From positions 2,232,001 to 2,296,000 of the forward strand of contig NZ_CP079107.1 in assembly GCF_019285735.1 (NCBI RefSeq): a stretch of 64,000 bases of DNA, written 5' to 3'. The DNA is from Paeniglutamicibacter sp. Y32M11. Lineage in GTDB: Bacteria > Actinomycetota > Actinomycetes > Actinomycetales > Micrococcaceae. The position numbers and the translations under genes are program-made. Below are positions 53,601 to 63,587 of the stretch, in pieces; the first letter of the stretch is position 1; each line of letters starts with the position of its first letter. A model generated the notes under the pieces. The model did no database searches. It was not told the origin of the DNA and saw only the letters and a program-made list of their open reading frames with translations.

Positions 53601-53705
53601 CGCGGTAGCGATAGCCGGGGCGGCCATGAAGCTGCTGCCAATCACTAGTGCGGTTGCGGCAGCGATACTGCCCCGCTTCAAGAGCGCACGTGATGAATCG
53701 TGCAT
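50646..53705 (-). CDS. Cell-wall-anchored streptogrisin-like serine protease with Ig repeats
   Basis: A 1019-residue secreted protein. Signal peptide (about 1-36), acidic/Ala-rich pro-region (60-300, with LEEAVERDLGISIEEFYENG as its start), then an S1E trypsin-fold domain: His346 in AISAGHCEHDG, a probable Asp408 in GTDISVID, Ser504 in NEGDSGGSVIS, and Cys pairs 326-347 and 453-463 (DICKSGRTTGWTC). Four Ig-like repeats follow (about 540-890), then a Pro-Thr-Glu repeat stalk (about 900-970) and a sorting signal LANTG (983-987), a hydrophobic helix and RRKGSHGA. It should sit on the wall and cut peptides outside. Its target is not known. Confidence 0.9.
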   Translation of the reverse strand: MHDSSRALLKRGSIAAATALVIGSSFMAAPAIATATATPEPTSSESAAVPSPESSTAPDVATLPEGLEEAVERDLGISIEEFYENGELNEVVETLSKELKQAKLVADFAIADKKINVTVAASSLKAVTEKLDELTKDTGVEVDIVAEEEAETKVDTSSAPVADASGEAKASIAPEATAPSTAEAKASSTPKSKDLKVAESPKIKAEVAPEVQAKANPKNVDALLDAYVAAVEPEAVSQLQAIMKSSDGTFVIRTGGVAETEKKKTSDSPKASSLRFSDKLTAEEFAEQYTKVTVEVADGPAKTAASTDVLGGMGYGAPNANGYSVCSIGFTGYNGGGDEAAISAGHCEHDGDITDVQILEHSAPNEFSGPGAALGTFGFSQFGGPNNSSVTGLDDAQSVDDLGNVGTDISVIDQINPALTLKALVSDWTTADVRDHGTKVTGVAAAVAGTDICKSGRTTGWTCGTVDEVGIFLVGGYNGADDARGVRGFGMPNVDYAKANEGDSGGSVISGGTAVGVTSAIAPAEGGRAYFTDIVDALDHTDNYSIAMFLNAPVVKAPAQGSDVAAGSTITGTVAGAPTGSTVKVMSGGKAVATAKVASGAFSFKVPANYGKFDFTLQTIKGFNESEITAGSVNVVIGAPVISTPKNAATLNTPVSTVSGTGVVGATVTLAGDATGTAVVDADGKWSIKLPTALSFGEHTISATQAKGGETSKAATSSFTVQLVSPAITAPADGKTYTSARSQISGTGVAGATVKLTGSVTQDVVVAADGTWTIKLTEILGYGSHSITAVQTSGENTSASVKSDFKVVPAAPSIDSPADGQDFAFDKAPTSISGFGINGATVKVTIGDVELTAEVANGAWTVMVPSDLGEGDHKVTAVQVIDEATSAAVSITFNVAAEPKPEPTEEPTTSPEPTEEPTTSPEPTEEPTTSPEPTEQPTTSPEPTEEPTTSPKPTTSPEPTEEPTKAPVEPQGNTNNNGDKDPLANTGPNVALPFIATGGALLVAAGAFLLFRRKGSHGA
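50815..51005 (-). repeat. 30-base tandem repeats coding the Pro-Thr-Glu stalk
   Basis: About six units of 30 bases (consensus on the plus strand GGCTCTTCAGTCGGCTCCGG followed by CGAGGTCGTC) code for EPTTSPEPTE. Some units are variant or shortened. Because the unit is a multiple of three, copy number can change without frame loss, altering stalk length. Confidence 0.85.
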
Positions 53706-54275
53706 ATAGGGTCTCCCAATTCAAGGTGTGGAACCTCGCAGGTGTGTGCGCCAAAAATGTCTCTGAGACATCAGTTGGGCACACCGCGAGCAATGAGTGT
53801 TACCGAAACGAAACACTAACCTGTTTATATATCCAGACACAAACATCCGGGGTGCCTAAAATCCACCAGATGGAGTATTTGACGTATCAACTATCAATCG
53901 AAAATCCGCGCCATTCCGGGGCTAAATGGGAAAGAGGTCGTGGTCACATTTATCGACACGCCCGGGCGGAAATTTTCACGTCTCCATGCCGAATTATTCC
54001 GTAATTTACAGGTTTCATGCAGGTTGGTGTGAAACGTGAGAGTTCAACGGTGCGTCACGGGCGCCGGAGCATCAACACGTTTCGACGTCCAATTCTCAGC
54101 GGTCGGAAGTCGGAAGACTTGAAGTGGACGCCCCAAAAATTTAATCCACCATTAAGCGAAACTAATCGACGCGTCCCCCAGTTGATAAAGCGTCTCTTGA
54201 ACGTGATGATTACGTTCTTTGCCCCGCAGAGGCTCTCGCCTCGGCATTTTTCAGCATCGACCCCAGAAATGAAAA
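53706..54275. other. Intergenic stretch upstream of the cell-wall protease
   Basis: About 570 bases of lower GC than its neighbours. GTTACCGAAACGAAACACTA and TGTTTATATATCCAG (near 53799-53837) could hold the protease promoter on the minus strand. The open frames here show no protein-like pattern. No RNA or mobile element recognised. Confidence 0.4.
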
Positions 54276-54303
54276 AAGGTGGTCCGCCGATTGGCGGACC
54301 ACC
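54272..54303 (-). terminator. Rho-independent terminator after lepB copy 2
   Basis: AGGTGGTCCGCC (54276-54287) and GGCGGACCACCT (54292-54303) form a perfect 12-base stem with a four-base loop; on the minus strand it is followed by TTTTTTC. It ends the rplS-lepB transcript and so isolates the protease block. Confidence 0.93.
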
Positions 54304-54306
54304 TCA

Positions 54307-54996
54307 TTATTTCAAACTTGGGACTTCAGCCAGATCGCTGGCTGGCTCAAGTGTTCGGTTGCTATTCCTGGGCCAAATCACCTCGGTGACCCGGCCAAGG
54401 ACTCGATCAAGATCGATCATTCCACCACCCGGGGCTCCGAGCAGTGAACGGGAGTCTTCGGATACCGACCGATGGTCGCCCATGACCCACAGACGCCCCT
54501 GCGGCACGTGAACGGTGAAGTTCATGTCACTGGGATTATCGCCGGTAAACACATAGGGCTCATCAACCGGGAATCCGTTAACGCTGAGACGACCATCCGA
54601 GCCACAGCAGTTGATGGTGTCCCCGCCGACTCCGATTATGCGCTTGACATAAATGGAGTCATTGCCCGTCAGACGCAGAGACCTGGCGAAGGAATCTATG
54701 GCGTTGGGTCGTTGATACGGAAGGAAGGAGCCCCGACCGTCGAAGACCACAACGTCGCCGCGCTGGATCTCGGCGTCCTTGTAGGCAAGTCGGTCCACCA
54801 ACAGTCCGTCGCCCGGGTTGAGCGTCGATTCCATCGACGTTGAACCGATGTAGAAGAAGTCCACGACGGTGGCGCGAACAACAAGAGTGATGACCGCAGC
54901 GGCCACGAGCGCACCAACGACAAAGCGCCAGACCCGAGAACGGGACCGGCGCTTTGTCGAAGCGGAAAAACTATCCGATTCAGTAGGTTGATCCAC
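54307..54996 (-). CDS. lepB: Signal peptidase I, copy 2
   Basis: A 229-residue membrane protease. One transmembrane segment (FVVGALVAAAVITLVVRATV), Ser in YIGSTSMESTL and Lys in SIYVKRIIGVGGDTI, then GDNPSDMNFTV and LWVMGDHRSVSEDSR. The motif GSTSM differs slightly from the SGSM of copy 1, hinting at different signal preference. GTG at 54996 follows GGGGAGG closely. It lies 55 bases after rplS in one transcript. Confidence 0.92.
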   Translation of the reverse strand: MDQPTESDSFSASTKRRSRSRVWRFVVGALVAAAVITLVVRATVVDFFYIGSTSMESTLNPGDGLLVDRLAYKDAEIQRGDVVVFDGRGSFLPYQRPNAIDSFARSLRLTGNDSIYVKRIIGVGGDTINCCGSDGRLSVNGFPVDEPYVFTGDNPSDMNFTVHVPQGRLWVMGDHRSVSEDSRSLLGAPGGGMIDLDRVLGRVTEVIWPRNSNRTLEPASDLAEVPSLK

Positions 54997-55051
54997 GATG
55001 GATCCTCCCCTTTTACCCGAAGGTTTTCGAGGAGGGTTCTCGTTTTTCTTG

Positions 55052-55411
55052 CTACTTGGCGGCGCGGAAGTCGCGCTTTTCGCGGATCTTCGCGGCCTTG
55101 CCGTGGCGATCGCGCATGTAGAACAGCTTCGCGCGGCGAACGTCGCCGCGGGTTACCAGCTCGATCTTTTCGAGAACCGGGGTGTGTACCGGGAAGGTAC
55201 GCTCCACGCCGACGCCGAAGGAGACCTTGCGAACCGTGAAGGTTTCGCGAACGCCGTCACCCTGGCGACCAAGGACGAAGCCCTGGAAGACCTGGACACG
55301 GGAGTTCTTGCCTTCAATGATGTTTACGAAAACCTTGACGGTGTCACCGGCGCGGAAGTCGGGGATATCGTTGCGCAGCGAGGCTGCATCGACAGAGTCG
55401 AGAATATGCAT
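55052..55411 (-). CDS. rplS: 50S ribosomal protein L19
   Basis: A 119-residue ribosomal protein, [20 protein letters not shown] at the start, then [40 protein letters not shown] and [16 protein letters not shown], all typical of L19. ATG at 55411 follows AGGAGATGC. It leads rplS-lepB. In relatives it directly follows trmD; here thiC on the opposite strand and a 370-base leader lie between. Confidence 0.97.
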   Translation of the reverse strand: MHILDSVDAASLRNDIPDFRAGDTVKVFVNIIEGKNSRVQVFQGFVLGRQGDGVRETFTVRKVSFGVGVERTFPVHTPVLEKIELVTRGDVRRAKLFYMRDRHGKAAKIREKRDFRAAK

Positions 55412-55787
55412 GAATGCATCTCCTAGATAGACGCCGCAGGTCACCTACCTTAGAAACGGACCGTTGATGTTCCTCACGAGGCACAAGGCCATCGAGGGAA
55501 AGATGTGGCGGTCCGGAGCTTGGTACCGCGATCCGTTTGCGGATCGGCAGTAGGCCCGGCTGTTGGTTCGTTCCCCCTGCGGCAGGAGCAGAACCCAGTA
55601 GACCCAAGAATCTATTTTGCCACAGACTACGGCTCATCGCCACGTTCTGTGGGTCGACAGGCTTGCGGGATGCTGCCGATAGCCCCATCCCGGCGGCAAA
55701 TTACCTCTTCGGGCTCATTCCGGGTGGATTTGTGGTGCCCAATGTCATAAGCGGTGTGTGCAGCAAAGCTGTGATAGTTTCGTTTTG
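55412..55787. promoter_or_regulatory. Divergent region between rplS and the thiC riboswitch
   Basis: About 375 bases containing the rplS promoter and leader (minus) and the thiC promoter (plus, AT-rich near 55765-55785, GTGATAGTTTCG). GATCCGTTTGCGGATC (55530-55545) is a compact hairpin in the rplS leader. No protein-coding gene is credible here; I cannot match it to a known ribosomal-protein leader class. Confidence 0.4.
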
Positions 55788-55789
55788 AC

Positions 55790-57687
<1,898 letters not shown>

Positions 57688-57709
57688 CGCGAAGGCCTAC
57701 CAATGAGAC

Positions 57710-57750
57710 AAGGCTCCCGGATCCCACTTTCGTGGCGGCCGGGAGCCTTC
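57710..57750 (+). terminator. Hairpin terminator after thiC
   Basis: AAGGCTCCCGG (57710-57720) pairs with CCGGGAGCCTT (57739-57749), with an inner stem ATCCCAC. It may serve trmD as well, whose stop is 18 bases further on. Confidence 0.8.
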
Positions 57751-57767
57751 ATGGTTCCTTGTGGAAC

Positions 57768-58580
57768 CTAGTCCTGATCGAGCTGGTCCTTGGGAATGAT
57801 GTGTCCCTCCACCACGGCAAAGCCGTTGTGCCAGAGCGTGTCGCGGTCGTGGCGGTTCAGCGTGGATCCATCCAGCTGAACAATCATGTCCGGTCGTCGG
57901 ATGGCGGTGCGTTCAAGCTGCTTGTTTCGGCGGAAGCGCGCGATCTTGCCGTGGTGTCCGGAGAGCAAGACCTCAGGGACCTCGCGGCCTTCCCACGTAT
58001 CGGGCTTGGTGTACACCGGGTATTCAAGCAATCCATCGGAGTGCGATTCCTCGTCCAAGGAGGCGGGATTACCAATGACGCCGGGGATGAGTCGACCGAT
58101 CGCCTCAACCATGGCCAAGACTGCTACTTCTCCCCCATTAAGCACGTAGTCGCCGATGGAGATGGGACGCACATCAAAGGCCTCGGAAGCGAATTCCAGG
58201 ACGCGTTCGTCAATGCCCTCATAACGTCCGCAGGCGAACGCTAGGTGTGGTGCCTCGGCGAGGTCGTAGGCCATGCCCTGGTCGAAGACCGCACCGGCCG
58301 GTGAGGGGACGATGAGGATCGGCTTCTCACCGGTGGTCCGGACAACCGGTGACTCGGTGGCGATGCGATTGAGCACCGCGCCCCAGGGTTCCGGCTTCAT
58401 CACCATGCCTGCGCCACCACCGTAGGGGGTGTCATCCGTGGTGCGGTGGCGGTCCGAGGTGTAATCGCGCAGATCGTGCACGTTCAGATCTAGCACCCCT
58501 TCCCGTCGGGCCTTGCCGATCAGCGACAGATCAAGGGCTGCTAGGTACTCGGGGAAGATCGAGACAACATCAATGCGCAT
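57768..58580 (-). CDS. trmD: tRNA (guanine-N1)-methyltransferase
   Basis: A 270-residue SPOUT enzyme methylating G37 of t[23 protein letters not shown] at the start, [42 protein letters not shown] and the late [16 protein letters not shown] are the family blocks. The first gene downstream of rimM, separated by five bases, as usual for rpsP-khpA-rimM-trmD. Conserved knot residues all present, so activity is expected. Confidence 0.96.
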   Translation of the reverse strand: MRIDVVSIFPEYLAALDLSLIGKARREGVLDLNVHDLRDYTSDRHRTTDDTPYGGGAGMVMKPEPWGAVLNRIATESPVVRTTGEKPILIVPSPAGAVFDQGMAYDLAEAPHLAFACGRYEGIDERVLEFASEAFDVRPISIGDYVLNGGEVAVLAMVEAIGRLIPGVIGNPASLDEESHSDGLLEYPVYTKPDTWEGREVPEVLLSGHHGKIARFRRNKQLERTAIRRPDMIVQLDGSTLNRHDRDTLWHNGFAVVEGHIIPKDQLDQD

Positions 58581-58585
58581 GGGGC

Positions 58586-59131
58586 CTAGGCTTCCTGGGC
58601 CGGAGCGTCGGTCTCGGTGCCCTCTTCGCGGTTGATCTCGAAGAGACCAGCCGGCGGGGTCATCAGGATGTAGCCACCCTCAATGTTTACCTCCGGGACG
58701 ATGCTCTCCACAAATGGGACGTAGACTTCTTCGCCATCGGTGGTCTTGATGACCAAGAGGTCCTGAACGTTGCCGGTGCGCAATGCGGAAACCTTGCCGA
58801 GCACGTTTTCTCCGACGCGGGCTTCAAGGTCCACGAGTTCGTGCTCGTACCAGCCCTCACCCTCGTCTTCGACCTCTTCGGTCTCGATGAAGAGCTTGGC
58901 GCCACGGACGGTCTCGGCAGCATTGCGGTCCAGCAGCTCGGCAAAGGCCAGCAGAAGAATTTCCTTGTTCCAGCGTGCGCCCTCGACGGTGAGCGTCTTG
59001 AACTTGGGGTGTTCAACCTCAAATACTTCACCTGGTGCAAAACGATCCTCGGGTGCATCGGTGAGCACCTGGACGGTCACCTCGCCGCGAATACCGTGGG
59101 GTTTGCCAATGCGGGCGACCTGGAGGCGCAT
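58586..59131 (-). CDS. rimM: 16S rRNA processing protein RimM
   Basis: A 181-residue 30S assembly factor binding S19. N-terminal RimM domain ([20 protein letters not shown]) and C-terminal PRC-barrel ([32 protein letters not shown]). ATG at 59131 follows AAGGAGAA, a strong ribosome binding site; the frame to 59170 lacks family residues. A short acidic tail ([13 protein letters not shown]) is common in actinobacteria. Confidence 0.95.
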   Translation of the reverse strand: MRLQVARIGKPHGIRGEVTVQVLTDAPEDRFAPGEVFEVEHPKFKTLTVEGARWNKEILLLAFAELLDRNAAETVRGAKLFIETEEVEDEGEGWYEHELVDLEARVGENVLGKVSALRTGNVQDLLVIKTTDGEEVYVPFVESIVPEVNIEGGYILMTPPAGLFEINREEGTETDAPAQEA

Positions 59132-59306
59132 GCGTTTTCTCCTTGAATACAAATTGGTGGGGTGTGCCAAGAATGACCGGCACGGGGCGTGTCCTCAAGG
59201 GATGGGCATCCCCGCCGGCACTTTCTTATTGTCAATCTTACGTGGGGGCGGGCACAGACCTCCCCTTGAAGCGCTGACGGTTGCGTCGCACTTTGGGCGT
59301 TAAACC

Positions 59307-59347
59307 ACTTTGGTCCCACGATCCTTGACGGATGGTGGGACCAAAGT
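59307..59347 (-). terminator. Hairpin between khpA and rimM
   Basis: ACTTTGGTCCCAC (59307-59319) pairs with GTGGGACCAAAGT (59335-59347), loop of 15. On the minus strand it lies just past the khpA stop, followed by GGTTTAACGCC. It may end or reduce the rpsP-khpA message before rimM-trmD. Confidence 0.75.
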
Positions 59348-59373
59348 TACACAAACGTGTTTGGTGAGGCTGG

Positions 59374-59613
59374 CTACCGGCGTCGGTCCGTGTCGACTAC
59401 GTCAACACGAATCGGTTCCTCCGCCAGTGCGGCTACCACGGTGCGCAACGCCTTAGCGGTGCGACCCTGACGACCAATGACCCGACCGAGATCCTCGGGG
59501 TGCACTCGCACCTCGAGGGTGTCACCACGACGATTACCCTTCAACGCAACCTGTACGTCTTCGGGAGTGTCTACGATGCCACGAACCAGGTGATCCAGCG
59601 CCTCAACGAGCAC
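59374..59613 (-). CDS. khpA: KH-domain RNA-binding protein KhpA
   Basis: A 79-residue single KH domain: GRVIGRQGRTAKALRTVVAA holds the GxxG loop. The family binds RNA and acts with KhpB in cell-size control in Gram-positives. GTG at 59613, three bases after the rpsP stop, so the two are coupled. Length and position between rpsP and rimM are canonical. Confidence 0.94.
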   Translation of the reverse strand: MLVEALDHLVRGIVDTPEDVQVALKGNRRGDTLEVRVHPEDLGRVIGRQGRTAKALRTVVAALAEEPIRVDVVDTDRRR

Positions 59614-59616
59614 TGG

Positions 59617-60024
59617 TTACTCAGCCTCGGTTGCTTCTGCTTCAACCTCGGCAGCAGGCTTTTCGGCCTTCTTGGTGATGGCCTCGGGCAAGATGACCGA
59701 GCCCTTCTCCGGGATAACGAAAGCAGGCTTGGCTTCCTTGACGCGCAAGGTGCCTTCCTGGCCTTCGAGGCCCTTGAACTTCTGCCAGTCACCGGTGATC
59801 TTCAAGATAGCGGCAACCTGCTCGGTCGGCTGTGCGCCGACAGAGAGCCAGTACTGTGCACGATCGGACTTGACCTCGATGAACGAAGGCTCTTCGGTCG
59901 GGTGGTACTTGCCGATTTCTTCAATCGCACGGCCATCGCGCTTGGAGCGCGCATCCATGACGACGATACGGTAGTAAGGGGCGCGCATCTTGCCGAAACG
60001 CTTCAGACGAATTTTAACGGCCAC
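59617..60024 (-). CDS. rpsP: 30S ribosomal protein S16
   Basis: A 135-residue ribosomal protein: [40 protein letters not shown] and [20 protein letters not shown] are S16 blocks. A C-terminal extension of about 50 residues, rich in Ala, Glu and Lys, is typical of actinobacteria. GTG at 60024 is chosen, with AGGAG 11 bases before; the frame to 60075 has no family residues. Confidence 0.95.
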   Translation of the reverse strand: MAVKIRLKRFGKMRAPYYRIVVMDARSKRDGRAIEEIGKYHPTEEPSFIEVKSDRAQYWLSVGAQPTEQVAAILKITGDWQKFKGLEGQEGTLRVKEAKPAFVIPEKGSVILPEAITKKAEKPAAEVEAEATEAE

Positions 60025-60254
60025 GGTAGTGGTCACTCCTGTTTTCTCAACGTGTGCGAAGCTCTGTTTCTGCACCCGTGGGGCGGGCCATACCGCAGAT
60101 CTTCAAAAGGACAGGATTTAACGCGGAAAGAGGGGCCACATCAAATCGAGTACTTGTCTATTATGCCAGAAAGTTTCGGCTTCCGGAGACCACCGGGGCA
60201 TCACGTCTGTGGCCGTGTCGTAATCATCGGCGGCTGCGGGTCAAGACAGGTCAT

Positions 60255-60848
60255 TTAGCGCTGCGGAAAACGCAGAACGTCCAGCGCCCGCGCTAGGCAG
60301 TTAACGGGCGAGCCTTCAACACCGCGCGCCCATCGAATCCATGCGGCGAAGCTGACGGTCGAATATGCCACCGACAGGTAGTGGGCCTCTTCTTGGCCAA
60401 CTCCACATTGCACCAGGTAACCCGCGACCCGACCGCGCTGTTCTTCGAAGATCAGTGCTGATTGCGCCATGAGTTCGGCATGTTCGGATATCAGGCGCAG
60501 GCGCCCGCGAGTCACCTCGAGGTCTGGCAGTGAATCCACGATGGCAGCGGTGGAGGCCAGCAATCCCGCCTCAATTCCCATCCCGCTTCGCGCCGACTCT
60601 TCGAGCACGCGATCCGAAACGTCGACCGCACCCAGGGCGCCTCCCCAAACAATCGCGGATTTGCTCTCGAAATAGCGATAGAGACTCTTGCGTCCAATCC
60701 CTGCGTCGGCAGCAATTTCCGCCATCGACACGGCGTCATAACCGCGAGTGGCAAAAAGTTCGAGTGCGTGGCGCGCGACAGCCTCGGGATCAATGGTTGC
60801 GGGGCGCCCCGACGCGCGGAGCGATGGTTGTTGCGTCTGCTCTGGCAT
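60255..60848 (-). CDS. TetR-family regulator of the adjacent SDR gene
   Basis: A 197-residue repressor with helix-turn-helix ALELFATRGYDAVSMAEIAA followed by DAGIGRKSLYRYFESKSAIV; the C-terminal part is helical and Ala-rich. ATG at 60848 is preferred to 60890 because the latter would overlap the operator palindrome. Divergent from an SDR dehydrogenase with a perfect palindrome between starts, so it probably represses both genes until a ligand (maybe the SDR substrate) binds. Confidence 0.87.
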   Translation of the reverse strand: MPEQTQQPSLRASGRPATIDPEAVARHALELFATRGYDAVSMAEIAADAGIGRKSLYRYFESKSAIVWGGALGAVDVSDRVLEESARSGMGIEAGLLASTAAIVDSLPDLEVTRGRLRLISEHAELMAQSALIFEEQRGRVAGYLVQCGVGQEEAHYLSVAYSTVSFAAWIRWARGVEGSPVNCLARALDVLRFPQR

Positions 60849-60871
60849 GACTACAAGTATGAACCATTGAA

Positions 60872-60892
60872 TTATGACACTGTGTGTCATAA
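60872..60892. promoter_or_regulatory. Probable TetR operator palindrome
   Basis: TTATGACAC-TGT-GTGTCATAA is a perfect nine-base inverted repeat with a three-base centre, in the 86-base gap between the divergent TetR and SDR genes; a partial copy, GCATGTCATAA, follows at 60898-60908. Placement and symmetry are typical of a TetR-dimer site. Binding is inferred. Confidence 0.68.
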
Positions 60893-60934
60893 CCTAGGCA
60901 TGTCATAAATATTCCTAACGTGAGGGACCACAGC

Positions 60935-61714
60935 ATGAGCACCGAAACCACCTGGCAGGAACAGATCACCCCCGGACGCTTCGCGGGTAAGACCATCATC
61001 GTGACGGGCGCCGGCTCGGGTATCGGCCAAGCCACGGCCCTGCGCATCGCCAAAGAGGGCGGAAAGGTTATTGCGGCCGACATCAGCGCCGAACGCCTTG
61101 ATGCCCTGGTGAATGAACATCCCACCTTGGAGCTGCTGCCCGTGGCGGGCGACATCACCAGCGAAGAGGTGGTGGCTAAGGTCGTTGCTGCTACGCAAGG
61201 CACCGTTCACGGCCTGGCCAACGTCGCTGGCATCATGGACAAGTTTGAACCGATCCACGAGGTCCAGGACTCCACCTGGGAACGTGTCTTCAACGTCAAT
61301 GTCACCTCCATCCTGCGCCTGAGCCGTGCGGTCGTCCCGCTCATGCTCGCGGCGGGCACCGGTTCGGTGGTGAACATCGCTTCGGAGGCAGGGATCCGCG
61401 GTTCGGCGGCGGGCGTGGCCTACACCGCCTCAAAACACGCGGTCGTTGGTATCACCAAAAACTCGGCCGTCATGTATGCCAAGGCGGGCCTACGCTTTAA
61501 CGCCGTAGCGCCGGGTGCAACAATCACCAACATCGAGGCGCCCATGGATTCGGTGCACGCCCAGCAAGTTCTGGGACCCATCATGGGCACCATCATTCCC
61601 ACCCCTGTGGCGGCAAACGAGCTGGCCGCCTCCATCACGTTCCTGCTCAGCGACGACGGCACAAACCTCAACGGTGTGATCCTGCCTTCGGACGGCGGCT
61701 GGTCCGCCATCTGA
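60935..61714 (+). CDS. Short-chain dehydrogenase/reductase
   Basis: A 259-residue NAD(P) enzyme. Cofactor loop VTGAGSGIGQATALRIA, acidic residue in VIAADISAERL suggesting NAD preference, NVAG (LANVAGIMD), catalytic Ser in NIASEAG and Tyr-Lys in AYTASKHAVVG. ATG at 60935 follows GAGGGA. Under likely control of the divergent TetR gene. Substrate unknown. Confidence 0.9.
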   Translation: MSTETTWQEQITPGRFAGKTIIVTGAGSGIGQATALRIAKEGGKVIAADISAERLDALVNEHPTLELLPVAGDITSEEVVAKVVAATQGTVHGLANVAGIMDKFEPIHEVQDSTWERVFNVNVTSILRLSRAVVPLMLAAGTGSVVNIASEAGIRGSAAGVAYTASKHAVVGITKNSAVMYAKAGLRFNAVAPGATITNIEAPMDSVHAQQVLGPIMGTIIPTPVAANELAASITFLLSDDGTNLNGVILPSDGGWSAI

Positions 61715-61871
61715 GCATCACCCGAAATTGGGGGGCTCACCTCTGCCGATGACGACCCACCCATCGTGCGCTGGTTTCGGAGGCCGCAACCAGCGCACCT
61801 TGATATATTCGATTCCTGCTCCGGGCTGAGACCGTCATCCCAGGGATCAAAGGACGATGAACGAGGCACAC

Positions 61872-62498
61872 ATGGCACCGGCAGATCACTGGAAGCGCGC
61901 CCAAGCCGGCGACCCCTTTTGGGACACTCAGCTCGCCGGACAAAACGATCCTCATGTGGCACCCATAAATCAACTCATCGAGTCCCTGCGCACGCACCAC
62001 GACGGCGTCCGTTTGCCGCTCGCCGCGCCCTGGCACGGTGGGATTAACGCACCGGCACTTATCGTGCTCAACGACGCGGGAGAACCACGCGAAGAGACCA
62101 GCTTTATGTGCATCAGGAACCCGGACCGGGCAGCGGACCGCCAACGTCATCTGATGACCGAATTTGATATCAGCCCGACGGACTTTTGCCACTGGAACGG
62201 CTACCCGTGGCCCCGGCTTGATCCCAAACGAGACCTGACACCCGAGCAGGCCCTCACCGGCGGTCAAGCCCTGCTGGAAGTCATGGGCCTGATGCACGAT
62301 CTGAAGCTGCTCTTGCTTCTGGGCCGCAAGGCCCAGGACGCAGCGGACGCCGTACTCCCCCAGCTTCAGGCAGAGCACCCCCGGGTGCACATCGTTCGTT
62401 CGCTTCACCCGCTCGGTGCCAAGCGCACCGTTGATCGCGAGGAACAAAAACGTGTCTGGGTGGCAATTGCCCAATACCTCCACGCTCCAGCCTCTTAA
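61872..62498 (+). CDS. Uracil-DNA-glycosylase-fold protein, short copy
   Basis: A 208-residue protein with the outline of the UDG superfamily: motif-A-like ALIVLNDAGEPREETS, then [27 protein letters not shown] and motif-B-like RSLHPLGAKRTV. Key active-site residues of classic UDGs are not clearly kept, so substrate and even glycosylase activity are unsure. ATG at 61872 has GAGG five bases before; ATG at 61857 is the other choice. It precedes a longer relative, 179 bases downstream. Confidence 0.66.
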   Translation: MAPADHWKRAQAGDPFWDTQLAGQNDPHVAPINQLIESLRTHHDGVRLPLAAPWHGGINAPALIVLNDAGEPREETSFMCIRNPDRAADRQRHLMTEFDISPTDFCHWNGYPWPRLDPKRDLTPEQALTGGQALLEVMGLMHDLKLLLLLGRKAQDAADAVLPQLQAEHPRVHIVRSLHPLGAKRTVDREEQKRVWVAIAQYLHAPAS

Positions 62499-62677
62499 GG
62501 CCTCGCTAACGGGCACGACACAGGGGCTAAAAATCGAACCAACCGGTGCCCACTTCACCAAGAAACACGCAGATTCACGTGACCCCCGCTACCTCACGGC
62601 CCCGGGGCTATCGATTTGCCGCCCAGCCGTGCCATGCTTAGGGCTCCCCTCCCTCGAAATATTCATGAAAGAATTTC

Positions 62678-63562
62678 ATGCCCCGCAAGATGATTGACCC
62701 CGATTTCAGGCACTCGCAGGAATCGGAGTTGTGGGCCGAACACGTTGCACCACTTAACTCCCTCGTTGAGGACCTGCGTGCAGCTACACCAGAGAATTCC
62801 GGCTCCGTACCCTATTTCGCACCCCTCAACGGCGGTACCGACGCCACCATCCTGTGCCTCATGCCGGCACCCGATGCCGAGCAACGCCCCTCCGAGGGCG
62901 AAGACCTCGTCTCCACCGAGGATGACAATGTCGCCTCCGAGGCCCTGACCACGCTGCTGGAAGGCTCGAACATCGATGCCAAGGAGGTGCTCGTCGCACA
63001 CGCCTACCCCTGGTACCGCAGCGAAGAAGCTTCCGGACGCCTTACCGGCGCAGAAATGACCGCCGGGCTTGAGCCCATGAGCAAAATGCTACGGCTGGTG
63101 CCCAACCTGCGTGCCGTCATTCTCATGGGAAAGGGACCGGAAGAATTCTGGGGCAAAATCACCAAAAAATACCCCCAGGCGATTACCCGCATCACCGCCA
63201 TCCCCAGCTTCTCTCCGGCCCCGCTCTCCTTGAGCGGCACCGCAGCGCAGCGCGAACAGCGCATCGCCCGACGGTCCGAAGCCATGCGTGAGGCCCGCTC
63301 GATCGTCCGCGCTCCGCGGGGTCCCCTGGGGCCCCGCCGCGAATCGATGGTGCGCGCCGAAGATTTGGGACCAGAGCACCTGAGCCGAGTCATTGAGGTC
63401 AGTGATGGCAACCAAACGCTACATGGCCCGTTGCTCAAGGCCTACCAGCCGAGCCCCGAGTGGCGGGTGACCCTGACGGTGGATGTGGCCGGGGCACGCC
63501 GCGCACTGGGCGTCAGCCCCGATACCTGGGTCCGTGTGTATCGCGGCGCAGGTATCCGCTAA
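62678..63562 (+). CDS. Uracil-DNA-glycosylase-fold protein with C-terminal extension
   Basis: A 294-residue protein. Its first 190 residues parallel the short copy: APLNSLVEDLRAA, ILCLMPAPDAEQRPSE, VLVAHAYPWYRSEE, AVILMGKGPEEFW and AIPSFSPAPLS. The extra 100 residues carry a basic hinge (RAPRGPLGPRRESM) and a beta-like domain (WRVTLTVDVAGARRALGV). The pair may arise from duplication; divergence is strong. ATG at 62678 or 62690. Function in DNA repair is only suggested by the fold. Confidence 0.66.
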   Translation: MPRKMIDPDFRHSQESELWAEHVAPLNSLVEDLRAATPENSGSVPYFAPLNGGTDATILCLMPAPDAEQRPSEGEDLVSTEDDNVASEALTTLLEGSNIDAKEVLVAHAYPWYRSEEASGRLTGAEMTAGLEPMSKMLRLVPNLRAVILMGKGPEEFWGKITKKYPQAITRITAIPSFSPAPLSLSGTAAQREQRIARRSEAMREARSIVRAPRGPLGPRRESMVRAEDLGPEHLSRVIEVSDGNQTLHGPLLKAYQPSPEWRVTLTVDVAGARRALGVSPDTWVRVYRGAGIR

Positions 63563-63587
63563 GCGCGCCGGGTCCCAGGCCGAAACA

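Noticed and set aside
55412-55640. Known L19 leader RNA
   Set aside because: A hairpin is present in the rplS leader, but I could not match it to the described L19 leader structure.
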